DNA of 64,000 nt from Tetrapyrgos nigripes (GCA_013368315.1 JAACJM010000306.1:1-64000); one strand, 5' to 3'. Shown: positions 23,985 through 36,682, counted from the first letter of the stretch. The notes: a model not told the origin generated them from the letters alone. Program-made: numbers and translations.

Positions 23985-24895
23985 CAAGTATATCTCTTTT
24001 TTCATCTTCTTCATATCTTGAGCCATCTTAAGATGGCTGCTATCTTCACTTTCCCCATCATTGCCGTTTTTTATATCCTGTTCCATCTTACTCTTAAGCC
24101 ATCTTAAGATGGCTTACCTTGTTCCCCTTGCTCATATCCAAGTCGTCTTTTTCATATCTTAAGTCGTCTTAAGACGGCTTACCATCTCACTTAGTATTCT
24201 TCATATCTTGAGTTGTCTTAAGACGGCTGCCATCTTCACTTTCCCCATCATTGCCTTTTTTATATCTTGTTCCATCTTACTCTTAAGCCGCCTTAAGACG
24301 GCTTACCTTGTTCACTTTGCTCATATCAAAGTCGTGTTTTTCATATCTTAAGTCGTCTTAAGTTGTCTTAAGACAGCTTACCATTTTCACTTTTCCCTTT
24401 GCTCATATCAAAGTCATCTCAGATCTTAAGCTGTCTTAAGCCGTCTTACTCTTTCAAATCTTAATCCCTCTTCCCTTTTCATATCTTTAGCTGTCTTAAG
24501 ATATCATCCCTCTTCCCTTTTCATTTTTCATATCTTTAGCTGTCTTAAAATATCTCATGTTCACTTTTTTCATTGCCTAAGCCATCTCACTGTTATTCAA
24601 CTTCCCTTTTCTCACATCTTAAGCGGTCTTAAGATAGCCCCATTGTGACCTTTTCATATGCCCAATTACCTTATCGTTGTCAGATCTTAAGCCGTCTTAA
24701 GATCATCTTCACTGTTTTCATGTCTGCCGCGATCCTACCATTTTGCTATCTTAAGCCATCTTAAGATGGCTACCGTCCAATGTATTCCATAGTATTTCCA
24801 TATTATATATACTAAATACAAGACTTGAGACAGACTTGAGCTGTCTTAAGTCGCTATGACAAAATTCGTAACTATCTTAAGAAAAGCTAATATAG
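23985..24895 (-). repeat. Right inverted arm with CTTAAG subterminal array
   Basis: About fourteen modules of CTTAAG pairs in a T/C-rich context, the mirror image of the left array. The last about 165 bp before 24895 are the reverse complement of the left arm starting at 8965, including TATTCCATAGTATTTCCATA. The right array is more degenerate than the left and lacks its clear 123-bp periodicity. Confidence 0.75.
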
Positions 24896-24899
24896 ATTC

Positions 24900-24953
24900 A
24901 TATTCAGCAGCCTAACTAGGTCTGGTTGGGTAGGTGCCTGAGGTGTTATATCA
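24900..24953 (-). repeat. Outer terminal inverted repeat, right arm
   Basis: Reverse complement of 6284-6336 with few mismatches: CAGCAGCCTAACTAGGTC, GGTTGGGTAGGTGCCTGAGG. It marks the right limit of the KDZ element. Confidence 0.7.
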
Positions 24954-25339
24954 TGAAGCTGATGAAGTTGACTCAGCCCTACTAGGCTCAACTTCTTCAA
25001 GTTGCTATACAGGCTGATTTGATGGTGGCATTGTTGCAATTTCCATGCTTCCAGAGACACTTAGTATGCTTCATTGTGGGATCCCTCAACCAGTCATATT
25101 TGCGTCTTGTGTTCCAGTCTCGGGACCAACGAAGTTCCATACCACATCTAAGTATCATAAATCTATGCTGGCAAAAATCATTCTGGAATCATCTGGATTT
25201 TGTCTACAGTGATGTTATCTGGGCAATTCCTGCTACCATATAGGTAGAGGGTCTTAACGCCCAAATGCTCCCCAAATCTTGAGTGGCCTCATTTTCCACA
25301 ATTCTGCACTCATCACATACAGTTTCCTTTTTGGGAGAC

Positions 25340-25661
25340 TGCCATGCTATCGCTCTCCAGGCTGCTTCAATTAAGGGACATGAAAACCTTGTAAGGCTTT
25401 TGCTTGAGAAGGGAGCAGATGTGAATGCTCAGGGTGGAATATGGCACTGCACTCCAAGCAGCGTCTACTGTTCTATGGTCTGCAAAAGAATATTATCTTA
25501 ACATAGTAGAGCTATTACTTGACCATGGAGCAAATATCAATTCCCGAGGTGGGAAATACAGAGGCCCTATTTACACTGCCACTCTTTGTGGCAATCAAGA
25601 AATATATGAACTCCTGCAGAGAAAGCAAGCACAATTCTACCCTATTTCACAGTACTCCTAG
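25340..25661 (+). pseudogene. Truncated ankyrin-repeat fragment, paralogous to the NACHT-ankyrin gene
   Basis: One complete ankyrin repeat (ALQAASIKGHENLVRLLLEK then GADVNAQ) is followed by two damaged repeats in a shifted frame (YGTALQAAS; NIVELLLDHGANINS) and a tail ending QFYPISQYS and stop. The wording of the repeats matches the array at 61.1-62.3 kb. Downstream DNA at about 25900-25990 also resembles 62470-62550 (shared GATAATTTATTA and AAGTCTCCTAT-like segments). This shows a copied 3' gene end rather than convergent repeats. No NACHT part is present upstream, which is occupied by the KDZ element edge. Confidence 0.75.
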
Positions 25662-28300
25662 AGAATCTTGAAATCTCTTGTCTTCTTCTCTATGACAAAC
25701 CAGCAAACTATCAAATCTACTGTCCACTCTTCTGGAATACTGACATGTAGCTTTTCCCCTCTTTTCCCTCAAATTGCCTTGTACTTACTTGTTTTGTCAA
25801 AATCTTACATGTCTCTAAATTTCATCAAAATCTGATCTGTCTCTGTTCCTGATTGCCTTCAAATTGCACTTCTCCTTCATCAATGATTATCTAGGTATGA
25901 AGCTTGTACTACACAGTAATAACTTGATAATTTATTATTTGTGAGTACAAAGAGGCAGGTCTCCTATCTGGTAAGTACACTGCAACAGTCATGTACAACT
26001 GTAAAGCTCAATGCCTCATGAAAGAATTTAAGATTACTTACCCAGGGGGAGGGGGACCACATATCCAGAGCATAGGGAGTGGAGGGGGATCTTGAGTCTG
26101 CCTTGAAACAGTAAGTCAACTAACACATGTAAGCCTGAAGTATGAAGCCTATTATGAGGCCCTTTAGGGACTTGTTCTTATAATCTGGGGTTTCCACATG
26201 TGGCTATGCAATTTGGATACGTGGGATAGTCAGCATCCAGTCCCCTTTCTACCCGAAGCCAATCCCGGTGTTTGTGGCTCAGCTTCAGGATGTATTTGCT
26301 ATTCCCAAAGGCCTATAGCTTCACACCACCAGCCAAGGGGGAGGCGGACCGCATATCCGGCACATAGGGTAGGGAGGGAGGGGGGGGGATCAGGTCTGGC
26401 CAAAAGTTTTTCTGACCATATCTAGGATAGGGTATTTTGAGCTTGTTTTTCGCTAATTACATACCTATAGTTGTACAATTTTCAAGACTTTCTCACCTTT
26501 TGTTTGGCAAGAAGCTGCAAATGCACAACAAATACTTGTCCAAGTAGAGTTGAGGTATCTTATCTCTTCTCTTTTTGGCAGTATCAATTTAGGGTTAGGA
26601 CTTATGGTATCTTATCTATTTGTCATGTGACTGTAGATATACCATATAAGGCAGTTGGAGGGGGGGAGGGGGTACTCCGGGTAGTGTTAAAAATCTTTTC
26701 GACCCCATGCAAATTTTTGAAACCTGCCTCCCCCTTGCCACCAGCATTTGGCAAAGGTACCAACTTATCGTCGAGAATCTGGATTTGATTTCCTATATAA
26801 CTACATGACTCATCTTCAGAAGGTGTTTTGACCTCCTCTGACTGATCTCCGCGCCACTTCTCGCATGCTGGGGGAAAATGTACTGACCAAATATGGGCCT
26901 CATTATTGCCATGCGAAGTGGTGGCCCACAAAGCAAGATAACAATCCCCCCCTCCCCCCCTTCCTCCTTCAACCCTCTTGACCCTTGCCTAAAAGCCGCC
27001 ACCCGCCATGACAATATAGGGATGTGAAAGTACTGATGTGGTCCTCTGCAAACATGCCAGGTGTAGACACAGTTACTCTATGATCAGGGAGTCAAGTTTA
27101 GTAGTTTTGATATTTTGAAGCATGGGGAGTTAACATGATGAGTGATTAGGTTCTGTGTTCGAGTTTTAGGCTCCTTTTTGCCTCTGCTTTCTCTTTGTTC
27201 TCTCTTCCTTCATCTCGTTGTGGCTCTATATGGCTCTTGCGGGCTCTCTGCCTTTGCTCACCAATTTTTTTTGCAACTACGGTCCCATTTCGTTCAATTC
27301 GCGAATCGCGAACTCCACTCCACTGTCAACAGCATCAATGTCAAAATGGTCAATATCTCTTCCAACCACACCCTCACAGTATTTCTTACCAACCTCGTCA
27401 ACCTGGCCTTGCCCTTACTCCACAACAAAAAATGCCATATCTCGCATCCATGTACTACAGTGCAACTGACACCAAAACTGACACCCACAGACACCGACAC
27501 TGATACCACCATCAATATCATTACTGGACAATGGATATTGGTGTGGACGCAACACTCAACCACCTTTCCCCCTCACCCCCAAACTGCAAAATCCTCGACT
27601 TCTCCCTTTTGCGTTTACACTTTCCCCCTCCACGTAACATGTTGGTCATATCCCTTTCCTTATTCTCGTCAAGGTTTCGTTTCTCTTTCATTCATTGGTT
27701 CATACTGGGGAAAGGTGCCACTGCTTCGCATGGCAAATTACGAGGCCCATTATTGGATAAATAAAATGGTTTCATATGCAGTAAAAAATCAGATAGAGCC
27801 CAATATCTCAATGTAACGATGCCTTCAATTATAAACGACCTTGGATTGGGTGGAGGAAGCCATAGTGATTCAGAGTGCGGCTCTTGGTGACTTTCGATGG
27901 CTACTGAGGGAAGGAAAACACGTCTGAAGCTTGTTGTGGTTGGGCCTGTAGTCGTCGACAGCGGAGGGAAAGGACTTATGACGTACTCACATTGTATCAA
28001 GCATCAGTTGAAATGACAGTGTTCGGGCACTTCGGAGCGCTGAGGTGGCGTGTAAAACTTAGAACCCGTGAGAACCTTTGGTACTCAATTGGGGGGTCGA
28101 CATAAGTTAAAACTCGGCCTAAAGGGCCTCGTAATATCCCAAATTGAAAATCACATAAAATTCATTTGGACGAGGTATGAGCTTCATGTACAATTATTCT
28201 ACTTGTAAGGATACTTGCTGCATAAATTGATACGTAAGTAGTGGCTAACTGTGAGGGTTAAGGCCTCAAGCCGATGACTGAATGAGAAGATAAGAGAGTT
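25662..28300. other. Non-coding region with G-rich tracts and a diverged duplication
   Basis: No domain-bearing ORF was found. A segment at about 26037-26100 recurs in diverged form at about 26330-26402 (GGACCACATATCCAGAGCATAGGG versus a near copy). G-rich tracts occur at 26041-26056, 26372-26390 and 26657-26672, and a C-rich tract at about 26946-26962. The ORF at 27142-27816 is low in domain signal and looks like chance. The dispersed GGGCCTC...GTGGCCC motif occurs at 26895-26929 and 27715-27750. Confidence 0.45.
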
Positions 28301-28956
28301 GATTCGACTACTGATTACAATACAAAGAAGCAACTTATATACTATATCTAGAAAGATCGAATATAAAGGAAACTTGTAAGAGCTGGAAGTAACGAACGAC
28401 GCAAGTTAGAGTATGACAAGATAAATGAGATAAATGCCTAAATAAGGAGGAGATCGTTACACTAACGGTGAATATTTGCCAAGGCATTTTCCGAGTCAAG
28501 AAGAGCACGAGATGATGAGAAGACAAGGTATATGCCCATTAGGTCCAGTCGCGGTGAATACTTGAGAGTGTTTGTAGAACAACTACGCGCCGTCGCAAAC
28601 CACAGAATTAGCGTAATAGGAAGCTGATTGAAGACAGCCCCGGCTTGAGACTCGGAAGCGGCTTCTGCAGGTACTTGAGGTGTCATGGATCTGTGCAGAG
28701 AGAAGAGACGTTAGTATATGTATGCTTGTAGGAAGAGCATGACAAATGACTGGAATGGCACAGAAGATGGGAAGAGGTATAGTTTGAGGACAAAAAGAGA
28801 AGAAAAAGACACAGAAGCGGAGTGAGCAATACTCACAGACGATTGCCAATGAGAACCTCGCTTTCCATCACATCCACGAGGTTCATCTAGCAGCAGCATA
28901 ACCATGTATACCCAGCCATCAAAACTCCGAGCCAAGTACATCACAACCCGCATCTC

Positions 28957-29128
28957 CATCACAAAAAATGACACTCAGTTATAATCCCATTCTCGACATT
29001 ATAATGGATCATGATCAGTTATAATTGGATTATAACTACTAAAAACCAGTTAGAAGGTTTTTATAACCTAGATAGAACCTAGTTGAGATGTTTCTACCAA
29101 TTATAACAGAGCGTCATTTTTTGTGATG
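28957..29128. mobile_element. 172-bp MITE inserted in copy A
   Basis: Ends are CATCACAAAAAATGACACTC and the reverse complement of CATCACAAAAAATGACGCTC, flanked by TC on both sides. The interior is AT-rich. Comparison with copy C shows the uninterrupted target (GGGACGAGATGC), so this is an insertion. It breaks the shared reading frame. Confidence 0.75.
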
Positions 29129-30090
29129 TCGTCCCACCCAACCTGCAACTCAGAGCCCACTCTCGACCCGTCCTGCAGGCTTCGAGGGCGACTCCTCCCT
29201 TGGCCAGTCAAACAGCACTGGCTTTTCTCAACAGAAAAACCCTTGAAAAATTTGTCCCGACATTTGTCCATCCCTAGAAGCACACTTTCGTGGACAACGG
29301 TGCTTGGTAACGCCCGGTCCTGTGATTAAGAGCTCGTTACTGCTCATGTCCGTCAACATGACATCCTACTCTCAGTCATAGGTTCTTTCCCAGCATGTCT
29401 AGTACGATGTGGAACCATGCACTGAGCGTAACAGTAGTGGGGGTTGGGTAGATGGAGAGAGTAGGATTGCAGAGCATTGAGGAGAGCTTTTGATTGGGTT
29501 GAAAGTACCATCGTTCTAGAGAGTTTCAGAAAGAAAAGATCAGTACATGAGTATAGACTCAGATGGCATAAAACACGAAACGAAACGAAAAGGATGAAAG
29601 CACGACGAAAAAGAAGAAAATACTCACCACTGAGTGTCTGTAAGATAACGCTCATCCCCATCCTTCAACACTACCGTCACGGTCAAGATCCTCTAGAATG
29701 CCTCAACGCTCAAACCCCAACATAAACCCACTCAACCAACAAAACGACTGATGATCCTTCCCAACTCCTACCTTACTCCCAACAGGACTTGCAATGCCCG
29801 ACCAACGACACAACACGCAACCACCGCCCGCAATAATATTCCTCGACTCTCAACGCAGTTCCACTTATATGTCCATGCTCATCTATATCTCCGGAGCCCA
29901 TAGCGTCAAACGGCCAATCCCCAACTTTCCTAGACTGACACCCCCACAGTATCCTAACTAGTCCTCCAGTACTCAGGATTGACTCTGGAGTCCATTGTCG
30001 ATGACGAGTCAGTTTGGCTTCGGTGGGCCCGTGAGGGCAGGTTGCAATTGACTCTTGAGAAGAGGAAATTGATAATCGTTGGCGCTTGAG

Positions 30091-31337
30091 TAGAAGTGGG
30101 GGTGGATTGCCGACTGCACACATAAAGGTGACAACAAATGAAGACAGGTGGATAAAAGTCAACACCGACACTTGAGTTACGAGGCCGAAGAATGAGGCTG
30201 AGTTCTTAGCACCCACTTTCTGCTTGTGGCTATGTCGAATAGGATAGCAGTGCATTGTGTTCGCGTGTTTGTTCTAGTACGTGTCCAGTCAGGTGATAGC
30301 ATGACACGTTGACCACGCGTCTTGTCTCTACTCGAGTCTCGCACGACACACACGTTCCTCCACATCCTAAAGTCTCCCAATTCATCATGCTCTTCCCAGC
30401 TACCCGGTCCGAGGTCCTGGAAGATTGTTTCCTCCTGCAAACTGGCGTCGAATCTTTTCTTCCGGCAAGCTACCAGAAATAATGGCATCCGCCCCGCCTG
30501 CACAACTGAATTTTATGGAGTGTGGAACCGGCGCAGGAAAGTAAAGTGGATCTAAGAGCAATGTATGGACTCTGATTGATGCCGCTCATAATATTGGGCA
30601 CGAAGTACGTTGGAGAAGGTCTCAAGGTGATAAATCAGGTTATTGACTGGTTTGCACGTCGATCTTCTAGATAAGATTGCTTCAAGTGATCCTGATTTTC
30701 TTGTAACAAACTGCCACAAATAAATGTACACCAAACGAGGTTGCACGGTTCTGTATGTTTCTAAGAGGTACGCCACCACGCATGCAGTCGTTTTGTTTTG
30801 TTTTGGTTCTGTCAGATGGTTAACCGCGTTCAGATGTGCATTCCAAATCCATTGTCGTGCATGTCGTAATTAACGAGCTGACGTCTTCGAAACCAGAAAT
30901 CAACATATCATCAAGACGACCTTCCCCACATCTGCAGCTTACATACGTCTTGAAAAGAGAAGGAGGGAGGAGAGGGATTTGTAGACATGTTTGCTTGTAA
31001 GTATTGTTTATAAACTTCATTGATCGTCAGTTCTCTGTTTCTGTCTTTTTTGACTGACTATGATCTACACTCGTCCAACAAGGAACAGCACAAATATGCC
31101 ATGCATAACATTCGTCCTCGTAAATATGGTCTGAAAATGGAGGTTAAAAAATCTGCCTTGCGCTAAATTGTTGGCTTGCGTGTGGCGGTTTTTTAAACTA
31201 TGGGCCTCGTTCTCGCCACGCGTTAGCGCTGGCCCACAGCCTTTTCATAGAAGTGGGGGTGGATTGCCGACTGCACACATAAAGGTGACAACGAATGAAG
31301 ACAGGTGGATAATATCATAAAAGTCAACACCGACACT
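30091..31337. repeat. ~80-bp direct repeat pair flanking extra DNA in copy A
   Basis: The block at 30091-30171 recurs at 31249-31337 almost unchanged, with an 8-bp insertion in the second (both contain GGGGGTGGATTGCCGACTGC and AGTCAACACCGACAC). The intervening about 1.1 kb is absent from copy C, so it was probably gained by an event that duplicated the 80 bp. Confidence 0.65.
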
Positions 31338-32440
31338 GTGACTAGCGTCATGCACGACCACATCACCGCCATGTCGTCTCACATCAGTACAAGCTTCCCC
31401 AGCTCTCCCCCCTGGTCTGACATCACGTGATGAGTGCTGACAAAGGAATGCTGGTCTTGTCCCGACGTGACTTCCCTTTTTGGCAGTGTCGGTCTGGAAT
31501 TAAGTGCTGAAGTCCTCCTTGTCTCAACATACAAGTCTCGACAACGAGGGGTGGATAGTTGAATATATTTCTTCATTTAGACTCAAAAAATGAGTAGATC
31601 ATGTACACTACCGACTGAATTCTGTAATATTATGATTATATACCAAGGGGTACCCAGAACCTTAATACCTGACATCACCTTGGGGGGAGGGGGGGGGTGT
31701 AGGGGTCCTTATGACCCAAAGTGACATGCTATGTAATAAGCACTTGGATGACCTGTAAGAGCCTTCCATTCAGTACAAGACTTGCTAAAAGCATAAAATG
31801 AAGACAAAAACAGCATCTAGGCTCATTCTGTTAGCTGAGAAACCAAATCTAGAAGGAGGCTGGACCGTTCCATTGCAACCATGTGACTTGTACTGCATGA
31901 CATCATGGCAGTAAGTGTAAGAAAAATGCAGGTCAGCATATGTACAATCTAAATAGGGACAAAAAGAGCATGTATACACACTTTTAGTGCAGTAAAATAT
32001 GAGTCAAAAGAGCGTTGATGATGGGGTTGGGGAGATGAGGTAAGCTTATGTAACTTTTGCTTACATACTACCTTCCATAAAAGGAAGGAGAGGGGGGAGG
32101 GGGGGAGGGGGTCAGGCCTTATGACCGAAAATGAAGGTGATGTCCGGCAGTAAGAAAGTGGGTACCCCTTGTTATATACAGTACTTCTACGCTCGCCATC
32201 CCAAAGTTGCTTTGCATATGAGAGCCCCACCGTTGGTTCCATCAACTCTAAGCGAGGTAGAATATGGTACGTGGCTCGATTTGAGTGTGGACAATCTTCG
32301 GGGATAATTGACACCCACGCCCGCCCGCAACCGAACATGAACCTTGGTACGCGCCTCCCCGGGCCTGTAGTTATTCGTAACCATAAACGAAGTGTCAATA
32401 TGTACTACGGGAGAGCTGGGGAAGCTATCAGTACAGCAAG
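31338..32440. other. Non-coding insert with G-rich tracts within copy A
   Basis: No coding signal. Two G-rich tracts (31681-31700 and 32089-32113) each precede a similar phrase about 20 bp on (CCTTATGACC). These look like ends or fragments of a repeat family, not a gene. Confidence 0.4.
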
Positions 32441-34895
32441 ACGGCGTCATCCTCATGAGTGCCATTGCGAACGCAAAAAATGACAGAAGACAAATCAAGA
32501 GGGGAATAGCTATAACTGACGTATGAGACGTCAGGCATGCCGAGTACGTGTCATGGTGTATGGGAGGGGCTGGGTGCGAGTAGGCGTCGTTGGAGCTTTG
32601 AGCGGTTTGCTGTAGACCCGCAGACGAGAGAGCTGTTTACTTGACGGACAGAAGCAGCGGAATGTCATTGTGATGACACCAAGTGGATTGGTTAGCACCC
32701 AGACTTGGCCAAAACTGGGAAGGTATTGAGAAGGATAAAGGGATAGCGAACACGCTGGTCAGGTGAGTGGTAACGAAGAAGGGGTGACTAGTCACTAAAA
32801 CAACCATATAACGATGGGTAGAGAGTTGAGTTGAAGCGGAAGGGTTGGGTGATGGATTATTGGGTAGAGAAGGTGCGCATAGGTAGTGGAGGACGTGATG
32901 ACGCGATGACATGGAGACTTGTGTTGGCATTCTTCCTCTTCAGCGTACTCGTTTCGTCTTCCCCAGGTCCAAACTGCTTGCACTCGTATCTCTATTTCCA
33001 TTGCCATCGCCATCTCCAAGGTCAAAGACCAAAAGACCTTGCATTCCTAAACGACCTCGCCTCCCTACGTCTGTTCTTGCCCATCCCAGCATCTATCTCC
33101 ATTAACGATGAGACAATTGACAAAGTACGGTGGCGAGGAAAGATTGCATTGAGGAGAGATGTAGAGAAAATTGATGATAAGCTGGCAGTGAGACCGTCTG
33201 TTGACTGCGAAGGTGATGATGGTGAAGGAGAGGTTGACAGCTCAGCGCTGTTAGCGCCCACAGCACTCACCAATGACCACTTCACCCGACACGTCATCAA
33301 CGTCCAATTTCTCGACGACCTCGCTGATGTTTCTCCCACTAAATTCCGGCGTCATCGTTAACGGGCATTTCCTTTCATATAGAAAGCTGCATATGCCAAT
33401 GACGAATGACGCGGTGAGGATGGTAGAATGAATAGGAACGCAGCGAAACAGCTCCGGTCCCTGGAAGCATGAGGAATGTTGTGTTGATGATGGAAAGGTG
33501 TATGTGGGGTGATAGCGTTGGTATGTGAGACAAGGGACCCTTAGCCAGCACCAGCAGGGTAGGACATGCGTAGCATAGTGTTGGAAGATGCATTGCTAGC
33601 CCAAGCATGATGGAAGGAACGAGTAATGACAGCACTGCGCCATACAGACGTGAACGAGTCGGATATGAAGACATTGGGAGCATGGACACTGGAGTTGGAG
33701 TTGACGGCAAAAACAAGAGGACATAGGGAGATGTCAGGGAAGGAGTGTGAGCAGGGACACCTCATAGACTCCGAGTTGGTGACCTCCTTAGGACTATTTG
33801 ACATTGACTCCTCCTCGAACTCTTCTTCCTATCATCGGTACCGCATCCATTCCAGACCCAACCATCCAGTACCAAAAACTCCATTCTCAAACCCGCAAAA
33901 AAACCCCCATACACCCCGCCTCAACAATTTGAGTGCAAAATGGAGCTGGGAAGGGAGGCTGTGGGGTTTGCCAGGTACGTAGTGTTCATTGGTGTTGATT
34001 GAGAAATGGGTTGACGTGAAGTTATTGGATAGACGTGAGGAGGGAAAGTAGATGGCGAGGGGACAGAGAAGTGGGGGAGGACAGCGAGAGAAAGGGCATG
34101 AGGGAGAGGATGAGTGAATGGAGGAAGGGGCCAAATGCAGAAGACAGGAGGAGGGGACGAAGTGGAGAGTGGTGGGGAGGTAGGGGGAAGAGGAAGAGAG
34201 GAGAGTACTGGTCAGTTTAGATGAAGCAAGGACGCGTAAGAGTCATTCTGAGCACTCACTTCACCACTATGGTAATCTTCCAAAATCTTCTTAAAAGACG
34301 CGTGTTTTCATTCAGACGACAATTTCTGATAGCGTAGGGGCGCGCATTTGGCCTCAGTTACTTTCGAAGGGTGGAAGGAAAGATCTCAAGAGTGGCGTTT
34401 TGCTGACTCTTTGAGGCGAGGAAGGAGATGAAGGGAGGGATGTGTTGTAGTCTTCGTTGCTGTTGGTAACGTCGAGCTCATCGTAGTCGACGATGAGCGT
34501 TGTTGTCACATCTTGTGACATCAGTGCATCTCAACTGCGAAATTTCACTTGCTCCTCGACTTTCATCCTCTCTTCTGTCTTTTACGCGCGCTGGTGTCTT
34601 TTCTTTTACTACAATTACTTACGCCAGTGGAATAACTCAATTTGCCTGTAAATTTTAGATAGGAAAGTCACTACCGAGCGCAACAATTTAATTGACTCGG
34701 GCATGCACATACTAATTACTAAGGCTGCAACCATATACAATTAAATACGGTTATAACCGGTTATTAACATGTTAATTACTTAACATGTTACCCTCGAGCT
34801 CATTAACTGGTTGTAACGGTTATAACCAGTTACTAACTGGTTTCTTTCATAAGGAGGGAGAGACTGAGATAAGCACTCGTCATTAATCCTGATTC

Positions 34896-36682
34896 CCAGT
34901 CAAAAACGACGCCGACGGCTTCCGACAATTCTGACGGGAAACCTTGAGATCTGAGCTTGTCCGAGTCTTTCTGAATATTTCTGAGTATTTCCGATATTTT
35001 CTGTACAATGTATAATGTCAACTCAGAAGCAACGCTTTGATGACACACGTCAACGCGTGTCGACCTGCTCGAGCTCACGGAGTGCGACGTGGACTTAGAC
35101 TCAGAGATTTTCTGTGAATGTCACCGATGTCATCGACGTCACGCTGCCCCAACAAAAACGATGGGCTCCCCAAACTTTCTCACCCAACTCAACTGTCACC
35201 GCAACCACCACCATCTTCCCCGTCTCTCCTCCCTTCTCCACTCTCGCCTCTCGCTCCTCTCCCCTGGATCACTGCATGGCAAGTCGCAACACCTCACTAG
35301 ATAACGACTATATCGGCACATCAACAAATTACCACGGAACTTTGCGTCGTTACCCCTCGCAGGTAGGGAACAGCACGGGGATCCCGCGGGGAAAAAATTC
35401 TGACCCGTCCCCGTACCCGTCGATTCCCGTCCCCGCCTTCACGGGTCAAGGGTAACGACGGGGCATACGGGTCCAGAGCAAAACCCGCGGGTTCACGGGT
35501 ATATATGTACATATACATAGAATAGTACATCTACTTATCACTTAGTACACCTAATTAAATATCGTCGTATTCTTCAGGCATTTCAACATCCTCTGCGGCC
35601 TTGCTTCTTGAATGAAATAGCTGAGTCAATAGGATTTTTGCCATTGGCTCTGGCTGTCGCAATAGACTTGCATTTCTTGTTTTTCGTCTGAAGGTTTTCG
35701 GGAATGGGTGAGTCGGGTCGCATTTCTTTCAACAAAGAAGATTTTTCTGTGTATCAAATTTTTCTAAGATCTACATACCTACGAGTCTGGTATAACATTG
35801 ACTGTACAGTTGAGATGATTATGCCGGTGCAGCCACCTCCTAGCAGGCGGTGGGTTGGTTTACCCGTGTGGCGGGTCGCGGGTTTGGAGCGGGATGAGAT
35901 AAGCCAACCCGTCCCCGTCCCCGCGACCCGTCACTTACCCGCCAACCCGTACTATTCCCTACTCGTAGGCATGTATAGTGGAGGTAGTGGGATGTTCTGT
36001 TCTGGGCGAGAATCATTAGAATCTTCCAGGGGTTTCCAGGTGTGTCTTCATGTTAGATGACACTTGTACCATTGGCCCAAATCCCTTACTCTGCCTTTCT
36101 AGGAGCCTGAGCAAGTGGTGTATATGCATGTCATTTGAAATCTGAGGTACGTGTGTGTCTGCTCTCAACGCATCTCTCTGCTCAATCTCTTTTGACTTTG
36201 TAGTTATGCAAAGGTCGACGTGCATGTGTGATTGGCGGATTGATGGCGGACTCGCAGAGTCACCGAAGGTACGTTTCCCTGGTCTCTTGCAGTTACTTTG
36301 CGTTGCTAATTCGTTTATTTCAGTTCGTTCATTTGGGCTCAGGGACATTTGACTTCTTAGATGGGACAGCGTCGGCAGGTGTCAGAAGGTGTCCGTATAG
36401 CTTACTTTAGTAGAAAAGATGTACAATAGTACGAAATAGAATTCAAGTTGATAATTTCTGATCATTTCTGACACTATCTGACCTGGTCCGAAAGGTGTCG
36501 TTGACACATCCTCACCTTTTTGCCCGGACGCGACCAGAAATAGCCGGAAATAGCCAGAAGCAAATCCGGTATAGGGTCATTTTCCAACGTCTTTCTGGCC
36601 ATGTCCGAAATAGTTGGCAGGAGCTAGATTTTCGGAAGTGGTCGGTTATAGTCGGTTGTGGCCGGCGTCATTTTTGACTGGG
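34896..36682. mobile_element. 1.8 kb hAT-type element nested in the hAT transposon
   Basis: Ends are CCAGTCAAAAACGACGCCG and the inverse (GGCGTCATTTTTGACTGGG). The 8-bp direct duplication CCTGATTC flanks it at 34888-34895 and 36683-36690, the target size of hAT elements. No transposase domain was seen inside, so it is probably non-autonomous. Confidence 0.8.
35364..35961. mobile_element. 598-bp MITE nested inside the 1.8 kb element
   Basis: Terminal TAGGGAACAGCACGG is matched by inverse CCGTACTATTCCCTA at the right. The flanks CTCGCAGG (35356-35363) and CTCGTAGG (35962-35969) are an 8-bp duplication with one change. The ends are dense in CCCGTCCCCG and GCGGGT motifs. A related end recurs in inverse orientation at the right edge of the window (ending about 63974). 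Confidence 0.75.

Larger units (their letters stand above)
6284..24953. mobile_element. Giant KDZ-type DNA transposon with cargo genes
   Basis: The sequence at 6284-6336 is the reverse complement, with a few mismatches, of 24900-24953 (shared core AGTTAGGCTGCTGAAT / ATTCAGCAGCCTAACT). The next inner inverted pair begins at 8965 and ends at 24895 (core CTATATTAGCTTTTCTTAAG) and continues through the CTTAAG arrays. The interior holds a CxC2-KDZ transposase on the minus strand plus at least four other genes. About 2.6 kb of the left arm (6331-8957) is a separate nested element, so the element proper is about 16 kb. KDZ (Kyakuja-Dileera-Zisupton) transposons are known from basidiomycetes. No clean target-site duplication was found, so the exact ends are approximate. 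Confidence 0.7.
28300..34712 (-). repeat. Copy A of a ~6 kb dispersed decayed gene family
   Basis: Read on the minus strand, this matches copy C (49733-52500, plus strand) and copy B (56246-58535, as reverse complement). A conserved frame shared with copy C reads GFSVEKSQCCLTGQGRSRP, then LQVGWDEMRVVMYLARSF. A second exon is SMTPQVPAEAASESQAGAVF... ending at 28462. A 5' block at about 32640-34700 is shared with copy B almost to its end (CATGCACATACTAA). Many stops and frame changes show decay. The encoded protein is unknown to me. The copy is interrupted by a MITE (28957-29128) and by extra DNA at about 30170-31250 and 31340-32440. Confidence 0.6.

Noticed and set aside
8957..24903. 8-bp target duplication at the KDZ ends
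   Set aside because: The 8 bases outside 8965 (GCCCGTAA) and outside 24895 (ATTCATAT) differ, so no duplication can be claimed.
27142..27816. 224-residue ORF on the plus strand
   Set aside because: No domain, unlike codon pattern of the clear genes here, overlapped by equally long ORFs in other frames and by a dispersed repeat motif.
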